The notes beneath the pieces were generated by a model. That model ran no database searches. It was not told the DNA's origin and saw nothing but the letters and a program-made list of their open reading frames with translations. Source: CAISCU01 sp943361925 (GTDB lineage Bacteria > Bacteroidota > Bacteroidia > UKL13-3). Taken from it: a stretch of 64,000 nucleotides of DNA. Below are positions 34,964 through 44,676 of the stretch, in pieces. The first letter of the stretch is position 1; each line of letters begins with the position of its first letter. The stretch is taken from positions 36,764 through 100,763 of the forward strand of contig CALRIT020000018.1 in the NCBI GenBank assembly GCA_943361925.1, written 5' to 3'. The translations under genes were made by a program, and so were the position numbers.

Positions 34964-36323
34964 TAATTGTTAATTTTATTGTTTTTATTGCAATATCAAG
35001 ATCAAACCAAGGACTCCAATTTTGAATATAATAGATGTCATATTTGACTCTTTTTTCCATCATGTTTTTATCAAGATTTCCTCTAAAGCCATTTACTTGA
35101 GCATATCCGCTGATACCAGGTTTTATATATTGTCTTCTCATGTAAGAATCAATAATACTGCTATAATCTTTGGTATGTTTTAACATGTGTGGACGTGGTC
35201 CAACTATGCTCATTTCACCTCTCAAAACGTTGAAAAATTGTGGTAATTCATCAAGGTTAGTTTTTCTAAGTATTTTACCAATTTCGGTAAATCTATGGTC
35301 GTTTTTAGTTGCTTGATTTCGGTTAGATTCTTTATTTGGAACCATTGTTCTAAATTTTAAACAAACAAATGGTTTATTATTTTTCCCATTTCTCATTTGT
35401 TTAAATAGTATAGGTCCTTTTGAATCAATTTTTATTAATAAGGATAAAATTGGCCATAACCAACTTAATATGGTCACAATAACTAAGGAACTAAGTAAAA
35501 TGTCAAAAAATCTTTTTATAATTCTATTCTCTAAATTATCTAATGGGGATTTTGAAGAACTTATTATTGGTAATCCAAATTCGAAATTATAATCGTAATA
35601 AATTTGATGTTTTGATTCTTTATTTGGAATAAATTTTAATTTGATAAAATTGTTTTCAGCATACTTACAAACTTCCAAATATTCTGTTTCAGTTTCTGGT
35701 ATGTATGTTGTATAAATATCCTCTAAATCCAGTCTTCTTCCTACTTTTATAACTTGATATAATTTGGATTTAATATCGCTTGAATTAAAAGTATGCTTGA
35801 TTTCAATTAGCTTACATCCAGACTCTTCAGATTCTAAATGCGATTTGAAACTATCGAAAATTGGTCCATTTCCAAGTATTGCAACTTGCTTTTTTAATTT
35901 AAATTTTTTGTCAAGAAAGTTTATTATGAATTGCGATATATATCTGCTCGCTGGTATAAATAAGAATCCTGCTAAATAGTAATATGTTAAATAAAAGAAG
36001 CTTGGATTGTTATCATCTATCATTAAATAGATAATTCCAATATTTAAAATAAAATGTACAAAGTAGGTTCCGATTGATCTTCTAAGACTATAATCAAAAT
36101 TGAAACTTTTTGAATAGGTTTTTAGAATTACAGATAATAATGCCCACGTTGAATTATAAATAAGGAAAATGTAGATTTCAGCAATTGACTGTGGCGGAAA
36201 TAAACTACGCGCTTTATAATAAATTAAAACTATAATCAGATTTAACCCAATTAAATCAAATGCCAGCATAAATAATCTTAGAAAGAATAGATATGCAGAG
36301 TTTTTGTGGTACTTGAGTTTCAT
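34941..36323 (-). CDS. Priming sugar-phosphate transferase (WcaJ/WbaP-type polyprenyl glycosylphosphotransferase)
   Basis: A 460-residue protein that attaches the first sugar-1-phosphate to undecaprenyl phosphate. About four or five membrane helices (residues 10-140) precede a central nucleotide-fold domain (about 145-250, starting AILGNGP). The bacterial sugar transferase domain has KRFFDILLSS (260-269), KFRTM (313-317), a DELPQFFNVLRGEMS...GPRP block (348-368) and KPGISGYAQVNG (391-402). All catalytic landmarks of PF02397 are present. It is the last enzyme in transcription order of the polysaccharide locus. Sugar specificity cannot be read from sequence. Confidence 0.9.
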   Translation of the reverse strand: MKLKYHKNSAYLFFLRLFMLAFDLIGLNLIIVLIYYKARSLFPPQSIAEIYIFLIYNSTWALLSVILKTYSKSFNFDYSLRRSIGTYFVHFILNIGIIYLMIDDNNPSFFYLTYYYLAGFLFIPASRYISQFIINFLDKKFKLKKQVAILGNGPIFDSFKSHLESEESGCKLIEIKHTFNSSDIKSKLYQVIKVGRRLDLEDIYTTYIPETETEYLEVCKYAENNFIKLKFIPNKESKHQIYYDYNFEFGLPIISSSKSPLDNLENRIIKRFFDILLSSLVIVTILSWLWPILSLLIKIDSKGPILFKQMRNGKNNKPFVCLKFRTMVPNKESNRNQATKNDHRFTEIGKILRKTNLDELPQFFNVLRGEMSIVGPRPHMLKHTKDYSSIIDSYMRRQYIKPGISGYAQVNGFRGNLDKNMMEKRVKYDIYYIQNWSPWFDLDIAIKTIKLTINGDKNAY

Positions 36324-36426
36324 TTAATTTGAATTACATCAAAATAAAATGTTTGAGATTTCCTTATAGTTCAGCCTAAATGAACAAATGTTTATGAATA
36401 TGTTAACTTAGAATAATCTTGGAGTT

Positions 36427-37005
36427 CTAATTTATAATATAAACAAAACCCAAGTTAAAATTTAACTGATTGTCTCTTCCCTCTTTTTGAGCAGTTATAA
36501 AATTTAATTTATAAATACTATTAAGGTTAAAACCAAAACTAGGTAATACCCAGTAATTAAATCCGAAGCCAATTTGTGTTGCTATATCGGTATTTACTCC
36601 TCTTTTTAACAATCCAAAACCTCCTAATAGGTATGGGTCAAAATTTCCAGTGTCCTTTAAAAAAGGAAGTAAATTTGCTTTCCCAAGTATATCTAAACTT
36701 AAAATATCAATAGGTTTTTTTTGTGTTAACCCTCTGTATCTTTGGTTTGCCTGATATAAATTAGAAGAAAACATTGATTGAACACCATATTTTTCATTCA
36801 ATCTATATTCAAATGAAAAGTTAAATGGACTTAAATTCCAATATACCTTTTCATTATTTAAATAAGCTTGAAACTGATTTCCATCTTCAATAAGTAGGTT
36901 CATTGCATATCCAAAATGCATAGTTCCTTTTTTATTTGGGGATTGTCCAAATACAATAGCAGGGCAAATTAGAATAATTGAAAGTAGTAATCTATTAAAT
37001 GACAT
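36427..37005 (-). CDS. Small putative outer-membrane beta-barrel protein
   Basis: A 192-residue protein with a signal peptide (residues 1-20, ending VFGQ) and a mature chain of alternating hydrophobic strands ending in NLGFVYIIN, typical of eight-strand or similar barrels. It lies between the WcaJ-like gene (103 bp away) and the WcaI-like gene (60 bp away), within the polysaccharide locus. It could help export or surface attachment of the glycan, or simply be carried along. No family recognised with confidence. Confidence 0.6.
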   Translation of the reverse strand: MSFNRLLLSIILICPAIVFGQSPNKKGTMHFGYAMNLLIEDGNQFQAYLNNEKVYWNLSPFNFSFEYRLNEKYGVQSMFSSNLYQANQRYRGLTQKKPIDILSLDILGKANLLPFLKDTGNFDPYLLGGFGLLKRGVNTDIATQIGFGFNYWVLPSFGFNLNSIYKLNFITAQKEGRDNQLNFNLGFVYIIN

Positions 37006-37065
37006 TTTGGATTTTTATTCTTTACAAAGAAATTCAGTTTGAAGTCTTGACCGGTTAATTTTAAG

Positions 37066-38313
37066 TTAACTTATTAAAAACTTTTTGGAAAAGTAATCTT
37101 GAAGTATTTTGTCTTTTTCAAAATGTAATTTTGCTAGATTTCTATTATTATGATTATTCGGCAATTCAATTTGTTGTAAAATTAATTGAATAGTCTCAAT
37201 CAATTTTTCAGGATTATTTGGTTCGATGATACTTCCTTTCATTTTCTGATGCAGCATAGAATATAGTTCTGAATTTTCGGTTGATTGAATAATTAAAAAG
37301 CCATCAATCGATAATATAGGTAATATTTTACTTGGTAAAACTAAATCGGTAGCTTCTTCTTTTTGCAGAACTAAGTGGATGTCGGCAATGTTCAAAAATT
37401 CATTTAATTGATTTTTGGGACTCAGTTTTTTAAATACAATATTTGATAAATGTTCTTTTTCTGCATCTGATTTTAGTTTCTCCCAATAAGGCCCAGTACT
37501 CGATATAATGAATATAATTTCTTTATTCGTATGAAAATGTTTGGCTACTTCCAACATAATATCAATTCCTTGCTTTTCGCCTAAACTGCCTGAGTACATG
37601 ATTATAATTGAGTCTTTTGGCAAATTATGGCTGATTTTTACCTCCATTTTTTTATTATTTTCTAGAGGATAAAAGTCCATTGTATTAACCCAGTTTCTGA
37701 AAATGGCAATTTCATTTTTAGTTTTAAGCTTAAGTTTTTCTGCCATTTTCTCTGAAATGGTGCTAATTGAACTTACGTTATTAAGAATTATTTTATCTAA
37801 CTTTTTTACAATTGATTTTATAAAATGATTTTTTATAATTCCCAATTGAATTGCCGCATCAAATTGTAGATCTTGCAAATGAAGGTAGATGGGGATATTT
37901 TTTAGTTTACTAAAAACTATCGCATTCATAACACTAATTTGTGATGGACTTACTGTCCAAATAAAGTTTGGTTTTGATTTAAACAACAAATAGAATAACA
38001 TCAAGGCAGAGCTTAAAAAAAAGCTTATCTCAGTTATTATTCTGGATAAGCCGCTTGTTTTTCCGTAGATTAGAATCGGACATCTATAAATTGTCAAATA
38101 TCCTGATGAGTCTTTTTCTTTTGAAAATAGCAGTGAGTTTTTTTTGTGACTTGAAAATATATTCCATTCCGGATAATGCGGATATGCGGTAATGACGGTA
38201 CATTTAATTTGATTTTCTACTAACCATTGGCACATTTCAGACGTATAATTACTAATACCTGTTAATTCAGGTTTGAAATTTATTCCAAGTATGTAAACTG
38301 ATTTATTTTTCAC
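37066..38313 (-). CDS. GT4 glycosyltransferase, WcaI-like
   Basis: A 415-residue GT-B glycosyltransferase that resembles WcaI of colanic acid loci. The N-terminal INFKPELTGISNYT (11-24) and AYPHYPEW (43-50) segments are characteristic of this subfamily. The C-terminal nucleotide-sugar domain has MYSGSLGEKQGIDIML and a LVLPSKILPIL segment in place of the usual EX7E motif. It overlaps the GT2 gene upstream by 11 bases (38303-38313). Predicted to work on the cytoplasmic face on a lipid-linked glycan; donor and linkage unknown. Confidence 0.8.
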   Translation of the reverse strand: MKNKSVYILGINFKPELTGISNYTSEMCQWLVENQIKCTVITAYPHYPEWNIFSSHKKNSLLFSKEKDSSGYLTIYRCPILIYGKTSGLSRIITEISFFLSSALMLFYLLFKSKPNFIWTVSPSQISVMNAIVFSKLKNIPIYLHLQDLQFDAAIQLGIIKNHFIKSIVKKLDKIILNNVSSISTISEKMAEKLKLKTKNEIAIFRNWVNTMDFYPLENNKKMEVKISHNLPKDSIIIMYSGSLGEKQGIDIMLEVAKHFHTNKEIIFIISSTGPYWEKLKSDAEKEHLSNIVFKKLSPKNQLNEFLNIADIHLVLQKEEATDLVLPSKILPILSIDGFLIIQSTENSELYSMLHQKMKGSIIEPNNPEKLIETIQLILQQIELPNNHNNRNLAKLHFEKDKILQDYFSKKFLIS

Positions 38314-39130
38314 GGTTTAGTTTTTTTACTATTTGACCGACTTTTTTAAAATACCTGAATTTGATGATTGAATATATTATTCCATTTTTACCATCAAGAA
38401 ATCCTAATAGAAAAATATATGTGCCAATAAAATATACTGGTGGAAGGATTCCATTTTTTAGTAAAAAGTATTTGATTTTTTGGTTTTTAGTTAGGCTTGT
38501 TTTATACTGATTTTCTCTTAAATCAAAAAAACGTTTTCCTTCCCAGTTGGCATATTCTATATGTTTTCTCCAAAGCCTTTTGTAGTTAGAATCAATTTTA
38601 TGGTCAATTTGTGCATGTATAAATCCAATTTTCCCATGTATTATCGGATGCTCATGAATCTCCATATCTAAATTACTCCAATTGTTTTCCCCTATATTTT
38701 CATATAAATATTTATGACGTTTAAATAACGCTAATTTCTTTAAAGGATATCCACCTTTTAATTTATAATTATTTATATAATTGGCATAGTTTAACCAAAA
38801 ACCTTCTACATCTTTATTTTTGATTTTTAAACTAATTTCTGTTTTAACTTCAGGTGTAAGTCTTTCATCGGCATCTAAGAATAATACCCATTCAGTACTT
38901 TCAGTATGATTTATTAAAAACCAATTACGCTTTTTTGGATATTTCCCATTCCAATCAAATTGAATGACTTTGGTATTAAATTGTTTTGCTATAGCAATTG
39001 ATTCATCAGTGCTATTAGAATCAAGAATGAAAATGTCCTTTGCAAAATCATTCCCGATTGATTTTAAACAATCATATAGTTTTGATTCCTCATTTTTAAT
39101 AGGAATAACTATACATAAATCATTATTCAT
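38303..39130 (-). CDS. GT2 glycosyltransferase, WaaE/KdtX-like
   Basis: A 275-residue inverting GT-A glycosyltransferase. IPIKNEE (9-15), DSNSTDES (37-44) and FLDADERLTPE (84-94) resemble the WaaE/KdtX group, with DADE as the metal-binding motif. A hydrophobic segment near residues 220-240 may tie it to the membrane. It overlaps its neighbours on both sides (38303-38313 and 39123-39130), consistent with one transcript. The transferred sugar is unknown. Confidence 0.8.
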   Translation of the reverse strand: MNNDLCIVIPIKNEESKLYDCLKSIGNDFAKDIFILDSNSTDESIAIAKQFNTKVIQFDWNGKYPKKRNWFLINHTESTEWVLFLDADERLTPEVKTEISLKIKNKDVEGFWLNYANYINNYKLKGGYPLKKLALFKRHKYLYENIGENNWSNLDMEIHEHPIIHGKIGFIHAQIDHKIDSNYKRLWRKHIEYANWEGKRFFDLRENQYKTSLTKNQKIKYFLLKNGILPPVYFIGTYIFLLGFLDGKNGIIYSIIKFRYFKKVGQIVKKLNREK

Positions 39131-39680
39131 TTTTTTTCAAAACTAAACATGGATTTCCTGAGCAGATTGAATTTTCGGGTATTGATTTCACAACCACTGA
39201 TCTTGCTCCAATTACAGAATTATTGCCAATTTCTAAACCAGGGTGAATAAATGATTGAGTGGCAATCCAAACATTACTTCCAATTTTTATGGGTTTGGTT
39301 ATCAATTTAAATCCCGGATTTTTGTAATCATGTGTTCCGGTACAAACATAAGTACCTTGAGAAATTACAGACTTTGCTCCAATTGTTATTAATCCTTGTG
39401 AATACAACTCAACATCATTTGCGATTCCACATTCATCCCCAATATTTAAATTCCACGGAGCCCAAATTTTTACTTTTGGATAGATATGTGTTCCTTTACC
39501 AATTGTAGCGCCAAATAATCTTAATAAGAAGGCCCTGTAACTATGAAATGGTTTTGGGCTGTATCTAAAGAATAATAAATAGGCCCAATTCCAAATTACC
39601 CTCAAGATTCTGTTTCTCAAGCTAAATGATGGTCCGGTTCGGGTATCTAAATTGAAATTTTCTACTTTATTCAAATCCAT
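39123..39680 (-). CDS. WcaF-like acetyltransferase (left-handed beta-helix)
   Basis: A 185-residue hexapeptide-repeat acyltransferase. The N-terminal RILRVIWNWAYLLFFRYSPK stretch and the GTHDY motif (115-119) with a catalytic His, followed by hexapeptide repeats (IKIGSNVWIA), are typical of WcaF-type acetyltransferases that O-acetylate exopolysaccharide intermediates. It overlaps the upstream gene by 10 bases (39671-39680) and sits next to the WcaI-like and WaaE-like genes, as in colanic-acid-like loci. Confidence 0.82.
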   Translation of the reverse strand: MDLNKVENFNLDTRTGPSFSLRNRILRVIWNWAYLLFFRYSPKPFHSYRAFLLRLFGATIGKGTHIYPKVKIWAPWNLNIGDECGIANDVELYSQGLITIGAKSVISQGTYVCTGTHDYKNPGFKLITKPIKIGSNVWIATQSFIHPGLEIGNNSVIGARSVVVKSIPENSICSGNPCLVLKKNE

Positions 39681-40432
39681 AATTGAGGTGCTATTTTCCT
39701 GAAAATGTTTCTAATTTTTCCGTTTAGCAAATATTTAAATCCTTGATAATTCTTATTCCAATGCGCACCATAACCATGAAGAATTGGTTCATAATTGAAA
39801 CGCATTAATATTTTGAATTTTTTGTCAGTATAGAATTCATACAGATACTTAAAGTAAAGGGTTTCAAAATGACTAATTTTCTCTTCAATCATTTTGCTTT
39901 TTAAACCAATTAAATTTTCAGAATAGAAACTTGTTTTTACTATAAAAAAATTACTGAGACAATAATTGGTTTGTTTTTTTATGATAGAACTTTTTCTTGA
40001 GTCAATCATCATATCAAAATCTTCATTCTCTTTTAAAAACATAGAAATATTTGAAATAAATAACCTACCTGAACATTTTATTATTTTTTCGTTTTGATTT
40101 AAATGTTTAGATAGTTTAAAACATTCATCAATAATTTCTAATTCTGAATATCCATAGTGAATTCCATCTGGAACTTTAGATTCTTTAACTTTTATTAGTT
40201 CAATAATTCTGTTAAAATGATTGTATTTTTTTGCTAAATTTTCTACCAATTCTAAATTATATCCTGAGTTATCTGCAAAAATGATATGAGTAATATTTGA
40301 ATCATTTAATAAAAGCCATTTTTTAAAAGTTGTTAAATAATCATTTAATCTCTGATCAACATTATTTCTAACTATTCTATCAGAAAATTGAGAAGGTTTT
40401 ATACTTGACGTTAATAAAAGTGTATAACTCAT
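39671..40432 (-). CDS. Unrecognised polysaccharide-locus protein, possibly GT-A-like
   Basis: A 253-residue cytoplasmic protein without signal peptide or membrane helix. Features are an N-terminal alternating strand (YTLLLTSSIKP), FADNSGYNL (52-60), GYSELEIIDE (94-103), KCSGRLFISNIS (119-130) and a DFDMMIDSRKSS segment. The KxSGR...I pattern and late acidic segment remind me of glycosyltransferase-like polysaccharide proteins, but I do not recognise a family. It lies between a GT4 gene (3-base gap) and the WcaF-like gene, so a role in building the same glycan is likely. Confidence 0.5.
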   Translation of the reverse strand: MSYTLLLTSSIKPSQFSDRIVRNNVDQRLNDYLTTFKKWLLLNDSNITHIIFADNSGYNLELVENLAKKYNHFNRIIELIKVKESKVPDGIHYGYSELEIIDECFKLSKHLNQNEKIIKCSGRLFISNISMFLKENEDFDMMIDSRKSSIIKKQTNYCLSNFFIVKTSFYSENLIGLKSKMIEEKISHFETLYFKYLYEFYTDKKFKILMRFNYEPILHGYGAHWNKNYQGFKYLLNGKIRNIFRKIAPQLWI

Positions 40433-40435
40433 GTA

Positions 40436-41578
40436 TTAGTTTAATAACTTGATTAAGTTTTGACAATAGTTCTCTATACTAAAATTTCTTTTAAAAGCTT
40501 GTTTGGCATTTAGGTTCATTTCATTCATTTGAGGAGGAGTTAATGAAACAAAACTTGTAATTAATTTTATACAACCTTCAACACTATTTTCTTCAACAAA
40601 ACCGCAATTCTCCCGTAGAATAATTTCATGAATATTTACTTTGTTACTGATTAAAACAGGTTTACCAAACGACAAGGCTTCTGCTACAGAAATTCCAAAA
40701 TTTTCTTGATGACTAGGTAGAATTAAAGCCTTACAATTATTGATTATTTCAATTTTTTCTTCACCTTGAACAAAATTTCTAAAGCTGATTTTATCCTTTA
40801 GTTTTTTGTTTTTAGTAGCAATCTCAGTGCAATAATTAAAATAATCCTTGTCATGAATACTACCCGCAATTATCAATTGTGGCAGCTCAATTGAACTTGA
40901 ATTAACTAACTTTTCATATGCTTTTATAATCAAATCAATACCTTTTTTTGAATCAATTCGACCTAAGAATAAAAGGTAATTACCCTTTTCATTTTTAATT
41001 GTAGTATTTGATAAATCATTTATCCCATAACTACACATGATTTCTTTTTTTGGTTGATAATTACTAAAAGTTTTACGGGCATTTTGTAATTCAATATCAC
41101 TGGTAAATAAAACACCATCAAGTGATTTTATATATTTTGATTCGATTAAATGCCAATAAATGTAGTTTCGAATTGCCTTTATTTTTCTTGTTTTTGCATA
41201 TTGAAAATAGGGGTCGAGCATACCGTGGGGCATACCAAAAAACTTTGGCTTTTTCTCGTTTTTAATATTTTTCAATAGCTTATAAACAGCAAAAGTTTGA
41301 TAAAGCCATAAACCATGAATAATAATCAAATCATAATTTGAATAATTTCTTTCTAACCAAATTTTAAAATCCTTATGATATGACCACTTAGTTTTTCCTT
41401 TGCCTAATGCATATATTTTTAATGTTGAATTTAAAATAAATGACTCAGAGCTATTATCAAATGAAACGATTTCATTTTTAATGCCATATTTTTCCATTTC
41501 AGGAATTATATTTCTAATTCCTTCAGAGGGTCCACCAATTGCTGGCGACATACTATCAATTATTCTAAGAATTTTCAA
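40436..41578 (-). CDS. GT4 glycosyltransferase
   Basis: A 380-residue GT-B retaining glycosyltransferase. The N-terminal domain opens with IDSMSPAIGGPSEGIRN and has LIIHGLWLYQ and FGMPHGMLDPYF. The C-terminal domain has FLGRIDSKKGIDLIIKAYE and the EX7E motif in HQENFGISVAEALSFGKPV (E-E eight apart). The first gene product after a hexapeptide acyltransferase whose stop overlaps its start by 4 bases. Donor and acceptor unknown. Confidence 0.83.
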   Translation of the reverse strand: MKILRIIDSMSPAIGGPSEGIRNIIPEMEKYGIKNEIVSFDNSSESFILNSTLKIYALGKGKTKWSYHKDFKIWLERNYSNYDLIIIHGLWLYQTFAVYKLLKNIKNEKKPKFFGMPHGMLDPYFQYAKTRKIKAIRNYIYWHLIESKYIKSLDGVLFTSDIELQNARKTFSNYQPKKEIMCSYGINDLSNTTIKNEKGNYLLFLGRIDSKKGIDLIIKAYEKLVNSSSIELPQLIIAGSIHDKDYFNYCTEIATKNKKLKDKISFRNFVQGEEKIEIINNCKALILPSHQENFGISVAEALSFGKPVLISNKVNIHEIILRENCGFVEENSVEGCIKLITSFVSLTPPQMNEMNLNAKQAFKRNFSIENYCQNLIKLLN

Positions 41579-42240
41579 TGAACAAATCCCTTTTCTCTTT
41601 TGAAATATTTTGCATCAACCGGTAGCGATTTAATTTTGGTTGCAGGATTTCCGGCATACAAATTATATGACTCTTGGAAATGTTTATTCAATAAACTTTT
41701 AGCTCCTAAAACAGAGTAGGAGGGTAGTTTTGAGCCACCTAATGCAACAACATTTGTGCCTATATAAGTATAATCACCAATTTCAATTGCTTTGCTATTT
41801 TGTTGGTTTTCGTTAATATCAATTCCATGTGTAATAAATTGAGAGGCATAACCACCAATAATTGAATAATTTCCAATTTTGATTTGGTCTGTACAATCAA
41901 AGTGATGGTTCTTAGTTATAGCCGATTCTCTACCTAATATTAAAGCCGGATTTCTACCCATTTCATGAGAGAAATGTTTCTTATTATGGATAGGAAATCC
42001 TGTAATCCAGTTTTTTCTTCCTATTTTAGAATTTTCCAGTAAATGAATTTTATGGAGATGAATAGCCATATTAAAATGTCCAATTTTAGCTCCTTTTTCT
42101 AATACTAATTCTTTTGGAAAGATATACGAAAATCCAATATAAGAATCTTTATCTAATTGATATTTGTAGAATATTATTAGTAAAATTCTTCTGATTTTAT
42201 ATGGTAATAGGATTAAAAATACTTGAAGAATGACTTTCAT
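41575..42240 (-). CDS. Hexapeptide-repeat acyltransferase
   Basis: A 221-residue left-handed beta-helix acyltransferase of the Lbeta-H type. Hexapeptide repeats of the I/L-G-x pattern run through the middle (KIGHFN, IGDYTYIGTN), and the C-terminus ends with NLYAGNPATKIKSLP, a common end of such enzymes. A hydrophobic N-terminal segment (about residues 1-25) could associate with the membrane. It overlaps the GT4 genes on both sides by 1-4 bases. Predicted to acylate a sugar of the repeat unit. Confidence 0.75.
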   Translation of the reverse strand: MKVILQVFLILLPYKIRRILLIIFYKYQLDKDSYIGFSYIFPKELVLEKGAKIGHFNMAIHLHKIHLLENSKIGRKNWITGFPIHNKKHFSHEMGRNPALILGRESAITKNHHFDCTDQIKIGNYSIIGGYASQFITHGIDINENQQNSKAIEIGDYTYIGTNVVALGGSKLPSYSVLGAKSLLNKHFQESYNLYAGNPATKIKSLPVDAKYFKREKGFVH

Positions 42241-43376
42241 TAAATTGATTGATAGAATTTTAAATAGTTCTCTGACATCAAAGATTTATCGAACTTTTGT
42301 AAAGTGATTTTTGAATTGGATAATAACTTAGAACGTTTTTCATCTAAGATATTTAGTTTACTAATTAATGAATGAACATCTGTTGGTTCGAAGTATAAAC
42401 AAGAAGATTCTCCAATTTCTTTAAATGGTTCAATATTACTGGCTATAACAGGACACCCAGCTTTAAAAGCTTCAATAATTGGCCATCCAAAACCCTCAGA
42501 AAATGACGGAAAAATCAGACATTCTGCTCCAGATAAGAAGTAATTTAAATCTAGGCTGCTAATATTTGAGAATACAATGATTTGGTTTTGGATTCCATAT
42601 GAATCTATTATGTCTTTTTGTTTAGTATTTAACTCTGGGCCAATAAATACGATATTTAGCTCTTTTTTTAATTTGGCTAATTCAAATAGAATTTCTTTAT
42701 TTTTTCTTGGAAGGTTAGAGCCTACTGTAAGTAAATATTGTTTTTGAATATGAAAATGTTCTTTTAAATAGTTAGCTGCTATTTCCTTATCTATCATTTT
42801 TAATTCCTGATTCGTAGAATGATAAATGATTTGTTTTTTATCAGTAGATATATTTGGATTAATAGTTTCAAAATCATTTTTCGTTTTAGCAGATACAAAA
42901 ATGATGTTTTTGCATTTTGTTAAACTATAGTTAATGAATAGTTGTAGTTTCTTACCAAAAACACCTGTTTCACAATACGCATCTTTGTGGCCCATTGCAC
43001 CTTTTATTGCCAGCATATCATGACAACTTATTATTGTCTTGGATTTTGGCAAAAAGTGAATGTACAAGGCATTTGAATGGTCAGTTATGTGGTAAACACA
43101 ATTGTTTTTTGAAAATGAAGATTGAATTCTTTTATAGATTAAATAAATTATAAAAAGGAAATACTTTTCGAAATAACTTTTCCATTTACCTAAACCAGCA
43201 TGTGGTTTTAAATTAAGTGATTTTAAAATGTTGAGAGGTAAGACTACTTCAAAATGAATGTTTTCTGCAATTAAAATAGATTCTAACATAGAAAGATATC
43301 TATTCATACTTTCTTGCTTATCGAATTTAGAGTTGCCAATAAGAACAATTTTTGTAGAGTTAATTCTCTTCATCAA
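42240..43376 (-). CDS. GT4 glycosyltransferase
   Basis: A 378-residue GT-B enzyme. The N-terminal part has YHITDHSNALY and TIISCHDMLAIKG; the C-terminal domain shows TVGSNLPRKNKEIL and FPSFSEGFGWPIIEAFKAG with the EX7E pair, similar to mannosyl/rhamnosyl transferases of exopolysaccharide loci. It overlaps the polymerase-like gene by 17 bases (43360-43376). Sugar specificity cannot be told. Confidence 0.82.
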   Translation of the reverse strand: MMKRINSTKIVLIGNSKFDKQESMNRYLSMLESILIAENIHFEVVLPLNILKSLNLKPHAGLGKWKSYFEKYFLFIIYLIYKRIQSSFSKNNCVYHITDHSNALYIHFLPKSKTIISCHDMLAIKGAMGHKDAYCETGVFGKKLQLFINYSLTKCKNIIFVSAKTKNDFETINPNISTDKKQIIYHSTNQELKMIDKEIAANYLKEHFHIQKQYLLTVGSNLPRKNKEILFELAKLKKELNIVFIGPELNTKQKDIIDSYGIQNQIIVFSNISSLDLNYFLSGAECLIFPSFSEGFGWPIIEAFKAGCPVIASNIEPFKEIGESSCLYFEPTDVHSLISKLNILDEKRSKLLSNSKITLQKFDKSLMSENYLKFYQSI

Positions 43377-44676
43377 TATTTATTTCATTGCCATTTTTAA
43401 ATGATGCAAGAATTATTCCACCTAACACTACAATAAATCCAAGTGAAGTGGGTTGTGAAAATGAACCTTGTGGAATAGTAAAAATACCATAGGTCAAAAG
43501 TATATATGGAAGTATTTCATTTATCGATACAAATTCCAGTGCTTTTTTAATCAATTTAATGGTGATTATAACTCGTAATGCTATAGTTGTTAATCCAAGT
43601 AGTGGCCCCATTTCTCCTATGGTTTTGCCCCATTCTCCTTCTGATATTAAAAATGTTCTAGAGTTGGTTAAAAGCATACTTCCAACATTTGAACCATATC
43701 CAAGTCCATAACCAAAAAATGGTTGGTTTACAGAATTTAATATTGCATTAATCAAACCACCAAGGTATCTATCTATAAATACAGATTCAATTCCTCCTTC
43801 AGCAGTATTGGCTCTATCTAGTCTAACTAAGAAAACATCAATTGCATTGTTGTAAAAATTGAAATTCTGTATAAAAATGAACAATATTAATGTAGAGATA
43901 ACTGCAATTAAAATATTAGTTCTATATTTTTTTTGTTTAACGATTACGACAATAGTTAGAATTGCACTTATGATTACCTGAAATAGTAAAGTCCTGCTAA
44001 TCGAAATTGGAATAGCAATTAAGAGAGCTAATACTGAACAAATAAGCAAGACTCTATTAATTTCCTTTGAGTTCAAAACAAAATAGATATTAAAACATGC
44101 ACATATACTAAAAAATGAAGTACTTCCACTAATAAATGAAAAGGTTCCAGGTGGTCTTAAGTAGCCCATTGCTCCACTAAACCCACCGCCCGAAACATCT
44201 CCACCAATACCTCTGTTTATAAATGCAGATTGAGGACTATAAAACTGAATCATAATTAGCAAGCACATTGGGATACTTGTAACCAGAAAGAATTTCCCGA
44301 TTTTAATTACGTCTTCTTTATTTAATACATTCCCTAAAATGAATATAAGTGGTAAATGAAGAATAAAAATTCGTAAACCAAATAAAGCAACAAGAAAATC
44401 AGCATGGCCAGAGAAGAATGTTGATATAAAACTTATAATTCCTATACTAATCATAGAAATAAGGATTCTATTACTAATGATTAAGTTTTTTCTATTTGCC
44501 TCTAATATGATGAATAATGCCAATGGGTCTCTGATTATCAAAATTATATTTGATAAATCAGGTAGTATCCACTTTCTAATTGCACCCTCGATAATGATTA
44601 AAACCAAATATAACCAAATGGCATTTTTTATCGATCTGTGCCAGTCATTTGAATAAGACATTGAATCAGATTTCAT
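43360..44676 (-). CDS. Wzy-like O-antigen/exopolysaccharide polymerase
   Basis: A 438-residue polytopic membrane protein with about 11 hydrophobic segments, preceded by a short charged N-terminus and a WLYLVLIIIEGAIRKW first helix. The large periplasmic loop has FGYGLGYGSNVGS and GEWGKTIGEMGPLLGL, which fit O-antigen polymerase/ligase proteins (PF04932-type). It would polymerise lipid-linked repeat units in the periplasm. In-frame ATGs at residues 1 and 6 are both possible starts. It indicates a Wzy-type step although the locus also encodes an ABC exporter. Confidence 0.75.
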   Translation of the reverse strand: MKSDSMSYSNDWHRSIKNAIWLYLVLIIIEGAIRKWILPDLSNIILIIRDPLALFIILEANRKNLIISNRILISMISIGIISFISTFFSGHADFLVALFGLRIFILHLPLIFILGNVLNKEDVIKIGKFFLVTSIPMCLLIMIQFYSPQSAFINRGIGGDVSGGGFSGAMGYLRPPGTFSFISGSTSFFSICACFNIYFVLNSKEINRVLLICSVLALLIAIPISISRTLLFQVIISAILTIVVIVKQKKYRTNILIAVISTLILFIFIQNFNFYNNAIDVFLVRLDRANTAEGGIESVFIDRYLGGLINAILNSVNQPFFGYGLGYGSNVGSMLLTNSRTFLISEGEWGKTIGEMGPLLGLTTIALRVIITIKLIKKALEFVSINEILPYILLTYGIFTIPQGSFSQPTSLGFIVVLGGIILASFKNGNEINIDEEN

